From Spirosoma fluviale (GTDB lineage: Bacteria; Bacteroidota; Bacteroidia; Cytophagales; Spirosomataceae): DNA of 11,065 nt. Position 1 is the first letter of the stretch. The number at the start of each line of letters is the position of its first letter. The stretch spans positions 1-11,065 of the forward strand of contig CAMDSI010000059.1 in assembly GCA_945906915.1 (NCBI GenBank), given 5' to 3'. Made by a program: the position numbers and the translations under genes. The notes beneath the pieces were generated by a model, which ran no database searches, was not told the origin of the DNA, and was given only the letters and a program-made list of their open reading frames with translations. Of the stretch, positions 1 to 7,544 are shown piece after piece.

Positions 1-1286
1 GTTTTCTCGTCAAAAGTAACGCGTTGTCCCGTGCGATATGCCGCATTTGACATGATAGTTGCGATAGAGTGTTGGTATCCAGCCTCGATAGGAGCATTAG
101 GAGTTTTGCGAGAACGAACGCATTCCATCCAGTTTTTCACGTGGTTGAAAGTTAAAATATCTCCTCCTGTATCTGCATCTGTAGCCACTTTTGCACCTTC
201 AATTTTCATCGTAGGCAATAAGTTCGCTTGTAAGCCCATTGCTTTTGCCTCGCGCTCACGAAGTCCTCCATTGGGAGAGATCATATTCGTGTCTAGGTTT
301 AATTCACCACCATTTGAGTAGTAAATTTCCTTAGTGCCTCCAGCTGAGTTAGAGAAGCGGGAGGTGAATTGAACCTGGAATCCCTTAGTTCCTTTGCCAT
401 AATCCATTACCACTGTCATCGTATCGGCATTAACACGACCGTCATTCCATTGGTAGATTCCACCATTAGCTACGACTGAATTTGGGTGAGAAAGACCTGA
501 GAACCAGTGAACGGTATCGATTTGGTGCGACATCCATTGTCCTGCAATTCCAGAAGAATAAGGCCAAAACAAGCGATATTCTAAATATTTGCGAGGATCA
601 AATTTGTCAGCTGGGCGGTTCATCAAGAAGCGCTTCCAGTCAATATCTGATTCTTTTAAAATGCTCGTTAATTCAGGACGTCTCCAGCGAGCTGGCTGAT
701 TTACGTTCCACATTAATTCTACCATTTTAATATCACCGAATTTACCCGATTTAATGAATTCGTCGGCAGCCCAATAGTTCTCGCCTGAACGACGTTGTGA
801 CCCGATTTGAACCACTTTTCCGGAATCTTTCACCGCCTTTAAAACAGCGCGGTTATCTTCCATCGTTTCGGCTAATGGCTTTTCGGTATAGGTATCGCAA
901 CCTGCTTTTACCGCCTCGATGGTGTGTAATGCGTGTTGGAAATCCGCTGTGGATATGAAAACGGCATCGATTCCTTTAGCAGCATACAATTCATCATTGT
1001 TTCTGTAAGTTTGGATAGATCCGCCTAATTCTTTTTCTAAATAGGCTTTTCCTTCATCTCTACGTCGATTCCATAAATCTGAAAGTGCGACCATTTCAAA
1101 GTTCATTTGTTTCGCTAAAGCCTTGAATGGCGGTACATGTGATGCCCGGTGGCGATCTGAAAAACCGACACAAGCTACACGAACGCGGTCATTTGCGCCT
1201 AAAATCTTGCTATAAGACTTTGGACTAAATGCTAAAGTTCCTAGGGAAGCTAAAGCACCTTTGTGGATAAATTCTCTTCTTTCCAT
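1..1286 (-). CDS. Exported Gfo/Idh/MocA-family oxidoreductase (C-terminus cut by window edge)
   Basis: NAD(P)-dependent sugar oxidoreductase family, probably acting on a glycoside or sugar outside the cytoplasm. I read 428 residues by translating the complement from the ATG at 1284-1286; the frame is open to base 1, so perhaps 10-40 C-terminal residues are missing. Residues 1-25 begin MERREFIHKG, a twin-arginine-like start followed by a short hydrophobic run, as in many Bacteroidota members exported by Tat. A Rossmann fold follows (about 34-160) with the family's EKP motif at 135-137, where the lysine is the usual catalytic residue. A C-terminal alpha/beta domain carries WMSHQIDTVHW at 251-261, the usual site of catalytic or substrate-binding His/Asp residues. 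The nucleotide-binding loop is unusual: VGFSDRHRASH at 40-50 instead of the common GxGxxG. It lies 8 bp downstream of the DUF1080 gene, so the two are probably co-transcribed. No Shine-Dalgarno; the leader is A-rich. Substrate unknown. Confidence 0.92.
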   Translation of the reverse strand, partial: MERREFIHKGALASLGTLAFSPKSYSKILGANDRVRVACVGFSDRHRASHVPPFKALAKQMNFEMVALSDLWNRRRDEGKAYLEKELGGSIQTYRNNDELYAAKGIDAVFISTADFQHALHTIEAVKAGCDTYTEKPLAETMEDNRAVLKAVKDSGKVVQIGSQRRSGENYWAADEFIKSGKFGDIKMVELMWNVNQPARWRRPELTSILKESDIDWKRFLMNRPADKFDPRKYLEYRLFWPYSSGIAGQWMSHQIDTVHWFSGLSHPNSVVANGGIYQWNDGRVNADTMTVVMDYGKGTKGFQVQFTSRFSNSAGGTKEIYYSNGGELNLDTNMISPNGGLREREAKAMGLQANLLPTMKIEGAKVATDADTGGDILTFNHVKNWMECVRSRKTPNAPIEAGYQHSIATIMSNAAYRTGQRVTFDEK

Positions 1287-1294
1287 TGTTTGGT

Positions 1295-2662
1295 TTAGTT
1301 AATTTCTCTGATTTTGATGTTTTTGTAGAAGACGGAATCTCCGTGCTCTTGGAATAAGATGGCGCCTGAATCTTGTGCTCCAAAACCTGGCCATACTTTA
1401 TGCTTGCTATGAGCCACTAATACATTGAAAATATTGCTCTTACGTTCGTATTCAATTACTTTAAAGCCGTTTAACCAATGTTGAACGATGTTGTTTGGAT
1501 AAACAATGATTCGTCCTTGATTCCATTCGCCTATTTTTTTCTGGAAACGACCATCGATTTTATTCGAAGGGATGATGTCATATAAACTCGCTAACGTTCT
1601 ATTTCCTACCGTTCCTAATTTTGCATCCGGGTGTTTTGCGTCATCTAACACTTGGTATTCTAAACCGATAGCTGACATGCCTGAATTATAGGATTCGTTG
1701 ACGAAATACTTTACACCCGAATTTGCACCTTCCGTTAATTTAAAATCAAAGGTTAATTCGAAAGCACCGAATTTGTCATTCGTTAGAATATCGCCTCCAT
1801 TCCCTGATTCTTTTCCACCTGAACTATTTACGTGAAGTGTTCCGTCTTCCACCGTCCAAACAGAGGGAGGAGCTGTTGTCTTAAATGCAGAACGGAAGCC
1901 TGTTAAGTCTTTTCCGTTAAACAATAAGCGGAATCCTTGTGCATTCTCCTGTGGAGAAATAGTGTTTAATAGATAATTGTCTACGACTACTTTGTTGTCC
2001 AAAGGACGTGCTTGCATATCTTTTCCCGTTTGAATTCGGATGTTTTTCCACATCACCTGCATTCCCGGTTTCATGTCTGCATAAATCGCGTGCACTTGGA
2101 AGGCAATGAAACCTTTGGCCGTCATATCATCGACTAAATAGGATACAGGAACCTCGTTTATCCAAGTGCGAATCGTTGTTCCAATTGCCTCGACGCGATA
2201 ATGGTTCCAAACATCCCCTAATTTAAAGGCTTTCTTCGCCTCAGGTTTAAGTTCGTTTTGTGCTAACCAACCACGTCTTGATTCATCATAGATTCCACCT
2301 GACCATCCTCTAGCAGATGGATCGATTTCTGCTTGGTAACCATGCACACGACCATTTTGGTATTCAGGAATAGACAGGCTTCTGAATTGAACGCCTGAAT
2401 TCATTTTATTATCCACTTTTACATCGAATTCAAGGATAAAATCGCCGTATTCTTGTTCGGTGGCCATAAAGGAATTAGGTGTGTTCGCTACGGTAGTTCC
2501 TACCATTACGCCGTCTTTTACTTCATATTTGGCTTGCCCATTCAATTGCTTGAACCCTTTGAAGGTTTTTCCATCGAAAAGGCTGGTCCATTTTTGAGTC
2601 TGCGCCTGTAGTGATCCCAACACTAAAAACAAGCTCAAAAAAGGTATAATCAATTTTTTCAT
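1295..2662 (-). CDS. Secreted protein with two DUF1080 (3-keto-disaccharide hydrolase family) domains
   Basis: 455 residues with a clear Sec signal peptide: MKK, a hydrophobic core and SLQA at about 17-20, with likely cleavage before Q21. Two concanavalin-like DUF1080 (PF06439-type) domains follow. Domain 1, about 25-212, opens with WTSLFDGKTFKGF and has NSGVQFRS (88-95), GYQAEID (108-114) and the closing strand WKNIRIQTG (205-213). Domain 2, about 244-453, opens with FRLLFNGKDLTGF and has NSGVKYF (314-320), GLEYQVLDD (333-341) and the end motif ILFQEHGDSVFYKNIKI (435-451). Family members studied elsewhere act on 3-keto-glycosides; here that is inference. Most DUF1080 proteins have one domain, so this is a tandem version of about double length. 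It is first in an operon with the Gfo/Idh/MocA oxidoreductase, a pairing that fits oxidation of a sugar C3 hydroxyl followed by glycosidic cleavage. The signal peptide suggests the periplasm or cell surface. Confidence 0.9.
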   Translation of the reverse strand: MKKLIIPFLSLFLVLGSLQAQTQKWTSLFDGKTFKGFKQLNGQAKYEVKDGVMVGTTVANTPNSFMATEQEYGDFILEFDVKVDNKMNSGVQFRSLSIPEYQNGRVHGYQAEIDPSARGWSGGIYDESRRGWLAQNELKPEAKKAFKLGDVWNHYRVEAIGTTIRTWINEVPVSYLVDDMTAKGFIAFQVHAIYADMKPGMQVMWKNIRIQTGKDMQARPLDNKVVVDNYLLNTISPQENAQGFRLLFNGKDLTGFRSAFKTTAPPSVWTVEDGTLHVNSSGGKESGNGGDILTNDKFGAFELTFDFKLTEGANSGVKYFVNESYNSGMSAIGLEYQVLDDAKHPDAKLGTVGNRTLASLYDIIPSNKIDGRFQKKIGEWNQGRIIVYPNNIVQHWLNGFKVIEYERKSNIFNVLVAHSKHKVWPGFGAQDSGAILFQEHGDSVFYKNIKIREIN

Positions 2663-2709
2663 AGTTTATTTTGTTTTATTAACAAGGCTTACATCTTCGA
2701 AATTTACTC

Positions 2710-2727
2710 AATTATCTTAAAATAATT
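2710..2727. repeat. 18-bp AT-rich imperfect palindrome in divergent promoter region
   Basis: AATTATCTTAAAATAATT is self-complementary except for one mismatched pair (C at 2716 against A at 2721). It lies about 48 bp upstream of the DUF1080 start and about 100 bp upstream of the metZ-like start, where a repressor or activator of the leftward sugar operon could bind. AT-rich DNA produces such palindromes by chance, so a regulatory role is only a guess. Confidence 0.25.
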
Positions 2728-2800
2728 TACTTTCTGTAGGGTGGATAATCAGGTCAGGAAAATAGTGCTAATGGGGAAGTATATTTACTAAGTATTCTAT

Positions 2801-2808
2801 TAAATTTG
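2801..2808 (+). promoter_or_regulatory. Bacteroidota-type -7 box upstream of the metZ-like operon
   Basis: TAAATTTG matches the Bacteroidota primary-sigma -7 consensus TAnnTTTG exactly and ends 18 bp before the ATG at 2827. I find no convincing TTTG -33 box about 19-21 bp upstream, so this is a half-supported promoter. If correct, the 5' leader is only about 10-15 nt, too short for a riboswitch. Confidence 0.45.
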
Positions 2809-2826
2809 TAGATTAAATTGAAGATT

Positions 2827-3993
2827 ATGCAAAAACAGACCAAAGCCATTCGCATTCAAGCTGAAAGATCTCACAACAGAGAGCACTCGGTTCCCTTATA
2901 CCTGACTTCCAGCTTTACATTTGAAGATGCGGAACAGGGTAGAGCGATTTTTGCTGAGGAGCAAGCAGGTAATATCTATTCCCGTTATATGAATCCTAAT
3001 GTGGATGAATTTGTGGGGAAGATGAATATGCTGGAAAATGCTGAGGATGGAATCGCTTTTTCAACCGGAATGGCAGCCATTTTCGCTTCCATGGCGGGTT
3101 TATTAAAGTCGGGTGATCACATCGTCGCTTCGAATGCTTTGTTTGGTTCTTGTATTCAGATTTTGACCAAAATCACCTCGAAATGGGGAATCGAATGCAC
3201 TTTCGTGCCCGGTGCAGATATAAATGCTTGGAAGGCGGCGATAAAACCGAATACGAAATTTTTATTCTGTGAGTCTCCGTCTAATCCTGGTTTAGAACTA
3301 ATAGACTTAAAAGAATTAGCGGCCTTGAAAGAAGGCAAAGATTTAATTCTAGCGGTGGACAACTGTTTTGCAACGCCTATATTACAAACGCCAATGGATT
3401 TAGGGGCAGATTTAGTGATTCACTCAGCGACTAAATACATCGATGGTCAAGGCCGTGTTTTAGGGGGCGTAATCTGTGGCAAAAAGGTCTACATTGATGA
3501 AATTCGTTTCTTTGCGCGCCATACGGGGCCATCCATGTCGCCATTTAATGCGTGGGTATTATCTAAAAGTTTGGAATTATTAGACTTAAGAATGCAGAAG
3601 CATTCTGAAAATGCGATGGCATTAGCGGAAGCTTTGGAAGGACATAAAGCCTTAAATCAAGTCAAATATCCTTTTTTAAAATCTCATCCACAATATGATT
3701 TAGCGAAACGTCAAATGAAGTACGGTGGAGGTATTCTAACTATTGATATTAAAGGAGGATTTGACAAGGTAAACGAATTCAGTAAATTATTGAAAATAGC
3801 CTCCATTTCTCCTAATTTAGGCGATTCTAGAACAATTATTACACATCCAGCTTCAACAACTCATGCTAAAATATCTGCTGAGGATAAAGTGGCTTTAGGT
3901 ATTACATCAGGATTAGTTCGTGTAGCGGTGGGTTTAGAGTCGATCGAAGACTTAAAAGCTGATTTCATTCAAGCCCTTAATCAGATTAGCTAA
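2827..3993 (+). CDS. metZ: PLP-dependent trans-sulfuration enzyme, probably O-succinylhomoserine sulfhydrylase (MetZ-like)
   Basis: 388 residues, a normal full length for the Cys/Met metabolism PLP enzyme family, cytoplasmic. Visible signatures: YSRYMNPN (51-58), which contributes phosphate and substrate contacts from the neighbouring subunit; the FSTGMAAI loop (78-85); the PLP-ring aspartate D178 in AVDNCFATP; and the Schiff-base lysine K203 in HSATKYIDGQGRVLGG. The SATKYIDGQGR form resembles MetZ-type enzymes, which make homocysteine directly from O-succinyl- (or O-acetyl-) homoserine and sulfide. Cystathionine gamma-synthase or gamma-lyase cannot be excluded from sequence. The ATG at 2827 is preferred over an in-frame TTG three codons upstream, because the protein then starts MQKQTKAIRI, close to the usual N-terminus, and lies well placed behind the -7 box. 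Its TAA shares a base with the nuoH ATG, implying co-transcription and translational coupling. No other methionine gene is visible nearby. Confidence 0.88.
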   Translation: MQKQTKAIRIQAERSHNREHSVPLYLTSSFTFEDAEQGRAIFAEEQAGNIYSRYMNPNVDEFVGKMNMLENAEDGIAFSTGMAAIFASMAGLLKSGDHIVASNALFGSCIQILTKITSKWGIECTFVPGADINAWKAAIKPNTKFLFCESPSNPGLELIDLKELAALKEGKDLILAVDNCFATPILQTPMDLGADLVIHSATKYIDGQGRVLGGVICGKKVYIDEIRFFARHTGPSMSPFNAWVLSKSLELLDLRMQKHSENAMALAEALEGHKALNQVKYPFLKSHPQYDLAKRQMKYGGGILTIDIKGGFDKVNEFSKLLKIASISPNLGDSRTIITHPASTTHAKISAEDKVALGITSGLVRVAVGLESIEDLKADFIQALNQIS

Positions 3994-5081
3994 TGTGGGT
4001 AGCGCTAATCGTTTGTTTGCTTTTGTTGACTGTAAACGTCGTGATTGGCGTTTATGTGGAGCGGAAGCTATCTGCTTTTATGCAGGATCGATTAGGGCCT
4101 ATGGACGTAGGTAAATGGGGTTTATTGCAGGTTTTTGCAGATCTGCTGAAGCTATTCCAAAAAGAAGATATAGTTCCTGCAAACGCCCAAAAGCGCTTGT
4201 TTCTTTTAGCTCCCTGGATTATTTTCTTATCCATTTTTGGCGCATTTGCAGTCATTCCCCTTAGTTCAGGTACTTTTTTGCAGGGTAGTCAAACCGAAAT
4301 GGGAATCATGCTCCTTATGGGTATTGTTTCCTTAGATAGTTTAGGGATTTTGCTAGCCGGCTGGTCCTCTAATAACAAGTACTCTCTTTTAGGAGCCATT
4401 CGTTCCGCCGCCCAATTAGTTTCCTACGAAATTCCTTTAGGTTTAACGATTTTATGTGTGGTGCTTATTTCCGGAAGCTTAAATTTACAGGACATCTCGT
4501 TGCAGCAAGGGATATTTACTTCAGAAACTCAATATCTATTCGGATTAAAAAGCCTAGGTATTGATGTGACACAGGCCGGTGGTTTCTTAAGCTGGAATGT
4601 AGTTCGAATGCCTTTATTCTTTTTCTTATTTATCATTTATTTCATCGCCTCCTTAGCAGAAGCTAATCGGGCTCCTTTTGATATACCGGAAGCTGAATCA
4701 GAGTTAGTCGGTGGATTTCATACCGAGTATGCTGGAATGCGCTGGGCGCTTTTATTCCTGTCGGAATATGGCATGATGCTTTTAGTGAGTGTTTTAGGAG
4801 TTATTTTGTTCTGGGGATCCTGGTATTCTCCTTTTCCTAATATCGGAACTCTTCGCTTAGCGGATTGGACGAATGGAGAACCTGGGACTATTTATGCAAC
4901 CGTGATGGGCTTTATTTGGATTATGATCAAATCTTATTTGTTGATTGCTCTCCAAATGTGGGTTCGTTGGACACTTCCTAGACTTCGTGTAGATCAACTC
5001 ATGTATTTGTGCTGGAAGGTGCTGACCCCCTTTGCCCTGATTTTCGTCGCAATATCTGCGCTTTGGTCGCTTCTTATGTAA
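3993..5081 (+). CDS. nuoH: NADH-quinone oxidoreductase subunit H (complex I membrane arm)
   Basis: 362 residues of a polytopic inner-membrane protein, about eight transmembrane segments. NuoH (ND1) sits where the membrane and peripheral arms meet and forms much of the quinone-binding chamber, helping couple quinone reduction to ion pumping. Diagnostic motifs are ERKLSAFMQDRLGP (23-36), SAAQLVSYEIPLG (138-150) and the acidic segment EANRAPFDIPEAESELVGGF (223-242), which continues to HTEYAGM. All expected acidic residues of this loop appear present, so it looks functional. A somewhat long linker (about 161-199) separates two membrane segments. The start codon overlaps the metZ-like stop (TAATG), and no other nuo gene is in this window, whereas nuoH normally lies between nuoG and nuoI. 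The gene looks intact and not obviously foreign in base use. It is followed 56 bp later by a TonB-dependent receptor. Confidence 0.97.
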   Translation: MWVALIVCLLLLTVNVVIGVYVERKLSAFMQDRLGPMDVGKWGLLQVFADLLKLFQKEDIVPANAQKRLFLLAPWIIFLSIFGAFAVIPLSSGTFLQGSQTEMGIMLLMGIVSLDSLGILLAGWSSNNKYSLLGAIRSAAQLVSYEIPLGLTILCVVLISGSLNLQDISLQQGIFTSETQYLFGLKSLGIDVTQAGGFLSWNVVRMPLFFFLFIIYFIASLAEANRAPFDIPEAESELVGGFHTEYAGMRWALLFLSEYGMMLLVSVLGVILFWGSWYSPFPNIGTLRLADWTNGEPGTIYATVMGFIWIMIKSYLLIALQMWVRWTLPRLRVDQLMYLCWKVLTPFALIFVAISALWSLLM

Positions 5082-5137
5082 GGAATCTCCTTAATTTTTT
5101 GTTTATTTACACTATTGCGTCTGTTAACCTACATTCT

Positions 5138-7543
5138 ATGATCAAACTCTTACCCAGAGTCCTTTGCCTTGGACTTTTATTTGTCCTTTCGCAAAAAAGC
5201 ATTGCACAAACAACATCCCTGCCATCTGTTTTCGGAAAAGTAATCGATGCTTCGACTGGTGAGCCTTTGAAAGGCGCTGATATTTCTGTGGATTTTAAAA
5301 AATCAGGGGTTACAACCGATTCTTTGGGTCAGTATAAAGTGTATTTGCCTTATGGCGAATGGGTCTTGAAGGTGAGTTATGTAGGCTATAATCCGTATCG
5401 TACGAAAATCTATATTAAAGCGAATACCGAATTGAATGTGGAGTTAAATAATGTAACGAAGCAATTAGAAGAAGTAATCGTTTCGAGTGCAGCGACAAAA
5501 CGTGATATTCAGACACCTTCTTTAGGGGTCACCGTTCTAAGTTTGAAAGGAATCAAGAAATTGCCTACAATGATGGGGGAGGTCGACGTGATTCGTAGTT
5601 TACAATCTCTTCCAGGTGTTTCTTCGGTAGGAGAGGGCGCGAATGGTTTGAATATTCGGGGTTCTAATGTAGACCAAAACCTAATCTACATTGATGATAC
5701 ACCTATTTTTAACCCAACGCACATGTTCGGGTTGTTTTCTGTTTTTGCTTCTGATGCCATTCGAGATTTAGAATTATATAAAGGGGGTGTTCCGTCCCGT
5801 TTTGGAGGTCGTACTGCCTCGGTTTTGGACATTAAGATGATCGAACCGAATACCGATAAATTCAAAATGCAAGGTGGAATTGGCTTAGTTTCAAACCGAG
5901 TAATGGCCGAAATTCCGATCATTAAAGAGAAATTATCCATTTTAGTTGCAGGTCGTTTATCGGTGAATGACTTTATGTTCAAATGGTTTGCGCCTGATTA
6001 TTTAAAAAACTTGCGTGCAAATTTTTCTGATATAGCGACGAAAATTTATTACCGTCCTAACACGAAAAATACTATTTCAATTTCCACTTATTTAAGTCAC
6101 GATTACTATCGGGTAGATTCGCTATTCAGTATTGAGAATGTGATAGCGAAGCAAACGTCCTTTAATTATGGTCACTCTAATGCGGCGATCCATTGGAACC
6201 ATTATTTCTCGCCTAAATTAAACATGATGGTGAGCGGATCCTTAACTAATTATTCGACTAAAACCTTTGCCCCAGATACGGTCAACACCATTGACCTTAA
6301 AAGCTCGATTTTGTACCGTAATATGACGGCAAGTTTTGATTATCAGCCGCGGGAGAATCATAAGATGAATTTTGGTGTAACAGGTACGCGTTATGATATT
6401 GACCCCGGTAATTTGAATGAGGGAGTTGTTTCTAGAGTGGCGACCGTTAAATTACCCTTAGAGCAATCCTATGAATTAGGCATCTTTGCCGATGACGAGT
6501 GGACCCTTAGTCCGAAATTTACCGTGCAAGCTGGTTTGCGTTATTCTCAATATTACCGGATGGGCGCTGGGTCCATTAATGAATATGTGCCAGGCCAAGT
6601 ACCTTCTTTAAATTCCATTGTTAAAAAGACAACTTACGGTGATGGAGAAGTGATGGCTTCTTATGGTGGTTTTGAACCGCGCTTAACCATGAAGTATTCA
6701 TTAGCTGAGAATACCACCATGAAATTTGGTTATAATCGTCAACAGCAATTCTTCCAATTATTATCAAATAATACAACGCCTTTACCTACCTCGCGATGGA
6801 AAACTGCTGATACTTTTATCAAACCTCAGCAAAGTGATTTCCTTTCTTTAGGCTTGTTTAAAACCTTTAATGAAAATGTGTATGAGGCTTCAGTAGAAAC
6901 TTATTACCGCGATGTGAGAAATACGTTGGACTTCGTTTCTGGAGCTAATTTACAATTGAATCCGAATATTGAAACCCAATTAATTACCGGTAAAAGCAAG
7001 GCTTATGGTATGGAATTAATGGTTCAAAAGAAGAAAGGGGAAGTGTCTGGATGGGTTTCTTATACTTATGCTCGTGCTTTCAACCAAATGATTGGAGATT
7101 ATCCAGAAGTACAAGCAATTAATGGAGGGGAATGGTTTGCTACGAATTATGACAAGCCACATACCTTTAATATGATGTTGAACATTCAACCTACGACGCA
7201 CCATAGCTTCTCGTTCACTTTTGCTTATAACACAGGTCGCCCTTTCTCCTCTCCATCTGGATCGTATGAGATTGGTGGCAAGAAATTCCCGGTATTTGCA
7301 GAAAGAAACAATGACCGAATTCGGGATTACCATCGCTTAGATTTTTCTTGGACGATTAATAATCCTTCGATGCGTAAACAACGCTGGGAAGGAAGTTGGG
7401 TATTTACGATCTACAATCTGTATGGTCGCCAAAATCCCTACTCGGTCTTCTTTAAGTCAACTAAGAATGGTTTGAGAGCTTATGAATTAAGTGTATTTGC
7501 CTCTCCATTTATCTCCCTTACCTATAATTTCAAATTCTTGTAA
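5138..7543 (+). CDS. TonB-dependent outer-membrane receptor with N-terminal carboxypeptidase-regulatory-like domain
   Basis: 801 residues. The first ATG with a proper signal peptide is at 5138 (MIKLLPRVLCLGLLFVLSQK, then SIAQ; cleavage likely after A23). The longer in-frame extension back into nuoH adds 43 residues of non-signal sequence and is rejected. Domains in order: a beta-sandwich carboxypeptidase-D-regulatory-like domain at about 30-105 (VFGKVIDASTGEPLKGADIS, GQYKVYLPYG, VSYVGY); a linker with LEEVIVSS; the TonB plug at about 125-235 (VIRSLQSLPGV, GLNIRGSNVDQNLIYIDDTP, YKGGVPSRFGGRTASVLDI); and a beta-barrel from about 240 to the end, closing with LTYNFKFL. It imports a nutrient across the outer membrane using TonB energy. 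It is not a classic SusC, since the partner is not SusD. The DUF4249 lipoprotein gene starts 1 bp after its stop, a recurrent Bacteroidota pairing. Substrate unknown; sugar, peptide or metal chelate are all possible. Confidence 0.93.
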   Translation: MIKLLPRVLCLGLLFVLSQKSIAQTTSLPSVFGKVIDASTGEPLKGADISVDFKKSGVTTDSLGQYKVYLPYGEWVLKVSYVGYNPYRTKIYIKANTELNVELNNVTKQLEEVIVSSAATKRDIQTPSLGVTVLSLKGIKKLPTMMGEVDVIRSLQSLPGVSSVGEGANGLNIRGSNVDQNLIYIDDTPIFNPTHMFGLFSVFASDAIRDLELYKGGVPSRFGGRTASVLDIKMIEPNTDKFKMQGGIGLVSNRVMAEIPIIKEKLSILVAGRLSVNDFMFKWFAPDYLKNLRANFSDIATKIYYRPNTKNTISISTYLSHDYYRVDSLFSIENVIAKQTSFNYGHSNAAIHWNHYFSPKLNMMVSGSLTNYSTKTFAPDTVNTIDLKSSILYRNMTASFDYQPRENHKMNFGVTGTRYDIDPGNLNEGVVSRVATVKLPLEQSYELGIFADDEWTLSPKFTVQAGLRYSQYYRMGAGSINEYVPGQVPSLNSIVKKTTYGDGEVMASYGGFEPRLTMKYSLAENTTMKFGYNRQQQFFQLLSNNTTPLPTSRWKTADTFIKPQQSDFLSLGLFKTFNENVYEASVETYYRDVRNTLDFVSGANLQLNPNIETQLITGKSKAYGMELMVQKKKGEVSGWVSYTYARAFNQMIGDYPEVQAINGGEWFATNYDKPHTFNMMLNIQPTTHHSFSFTFAYNTGRPFSSPSGSYEIGGKKFPVFAERNNDRIRDYHRLDFSWTINNPSMRKQRWEGSWVFTIYNLYGRQNPYSVFFKSTKNGLRAYELSVFASPFISLTYNFKFL

Positions 7544-7544
7544 T

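Noticed and set aside
31..730. Plus-strand open frames across the left end
   Set aside because: They are antisense to the well-supported Gfo/Idh/MocA gene and show no family features.
2818..2826. TTG start three codons upstream of the metZ-like ATG
   Set aside because: ATG at 2827 gives the usual N-terminus and a sensible distance from the -7 box; TTG starts are rare in such genes.
2809..2826. S-adenosylmethionine riboswitch in front of the metZ-like gene
   Set aside because: If the -7 box is correct the leader is only about 10-15 nt, and no P1-type long pairing is visible in the wider spacer.
5009..5137. 43-residue N-terminal extension of the TonB receptor overlapping nuoH
   Set aside because: The extension has no signal-peptide character and overlaps conserved NuoH coding sequence; the ATG at 5138 gives a clean signal peptide.
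5082..5137. Separate promoter for the TonB receptor
   Set aside because: TTTG at 5098-5101 could be a -33 box, but no TAnnTTTG lies at the right distance; read-through from nuoH explains expression as well.
7491..7544. 18-residue extension of the DUF4249 protein into the receptor gene
   Set aside because: The extension would bury the lipoprotein signal; the ATG at 7545 follows the receptor stop by one base.
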